A DNA stretch of 64,000 bases from Hypoxylon rubiginosum (Eukaryota; Ascomycota; Sordariomycetes; Xylariales; Hypoxylaceae), in assembly GCA_902806565.1 (NCBI GenBank), contig CADCXA010000027.1, positions 1,550,001 to 1,614,000 of the forward strand, in the 5' to 3' direction. Shown in pieces: positions 63,616 to 64,000 of the stretch (position 1 is the stretch's first letter; every line of letters starts with the position of its first letter). A model generated the notes under the pieces. The model worked only from the letters and a program-made list of their open reading frames with translations, had not been told where the DNA came from and searched no databases. Position numbers and translations under genes: made by a program.

Positions 63616-64000
63616 GAGGTGCATTGGTTCATTTCCAAACCACAGGATGGTTGATACCCTTTGATATAGGTACCGGTAGATAGGTACTTAAGATAGTTTT
63701 GATTTTAATCGATGATTTCCCACACAAACTCACGAGTCCATTTTGAAATAGAATCAGTAGGAGGAGATTCAAATCTAGAGGGTTGAGGCTCTACTTTCCA
63801 TGTGGCGTTGTAAGGAAGTTACCGTTTGCCTGGGACTTATATGGAGCCAATGCCAAGGCCTATGTCTAACCGCCCCCACATATTGCATATTTCATAAGGT
63901 ACCTCTTAATAATATCATACCTAGCATCATTGTAGCTACCTCTCAGCTTCCCGTTTTCTTTAAATCCTCACAACCCCCCTCCCCAAACCATCCGTCTTAT
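63616..64000. other. Intergenic to the window end
   Basis: 3' region of the sulfhydrylase gene and further non-coding DNA. Nothing recognised. Confidence 0.7.

Overview
The window is a gene-bearing stretch of a filamentous ascomycete nuclear genome (Pezizomycotina, most likely a sordariomycete). Signs of this are short introns (about 50 to 250 nt, mostly 50 to 80) with GTAAGT-like donors and CTAAC/CTAAT branch points, coding exons rich in G/C at third codon positions between AT-richer spacers, and typical fungal families (plasma-membrane H+-ATPase, NADH-dependent glutamate synthase, VTC polyphosphate subunit, a DUF3425-type bZIP factor). All gene models were spliced by hand by matching reading phase, splice signals and family conservation. 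No tRNA, rRNA, CRISPR array or intact transposon was found.

Layout. Plus strand, 1-24.8 kb: glutamate synthase glt1 (5' end outside the window), a VTC2/VTC3-type protein, an unrecognised 735-residue protein, an FGGY-family (D-ribulokinase-like) kinase, nucleoporin Nic96 and a bZIP factor. Minus strand, 26.2-44.0 kb: a DCAF4-like WD40 protein, plasma-membrane ATPase PMA1, then about 8.3 kb without a convincing intact gene, then the mitochondrial citrate carrier YHM2 and mitochondrial citrate synthase CIT1 side by side. 46.1-48.7 kb plus: an Nrd1/Seb1-type termination factor. 50.5-57.1 kb minus: a 1175-residue WD40 protein flanked by AT-rich blocks, and a long-chain acyl-CoA synthetase ending in a PTS1-like tripeptide. 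60.0-63.6 kb plus: a four-helix MARVEL-type membrane protein and O-acetylhomoserine sulfhydrylase.

Most genes are primary-metabolism or core-cell genes. The one obvious functional pairing is citrate synthase next to the carrier that exports citrate from the matrix. I did not find a biosynthetic cluster, defence system or other clearly new system. The most promising loose ends are the possible decayed membrane-protein gene near 39.2-39.5 kb, the WD40 gene between AT-rich blocks, the second open frame over the end of the MARVEL gene, the unrecognised 735-residue protein, and a palindromic octamer that recurs only in non-coding DNA.
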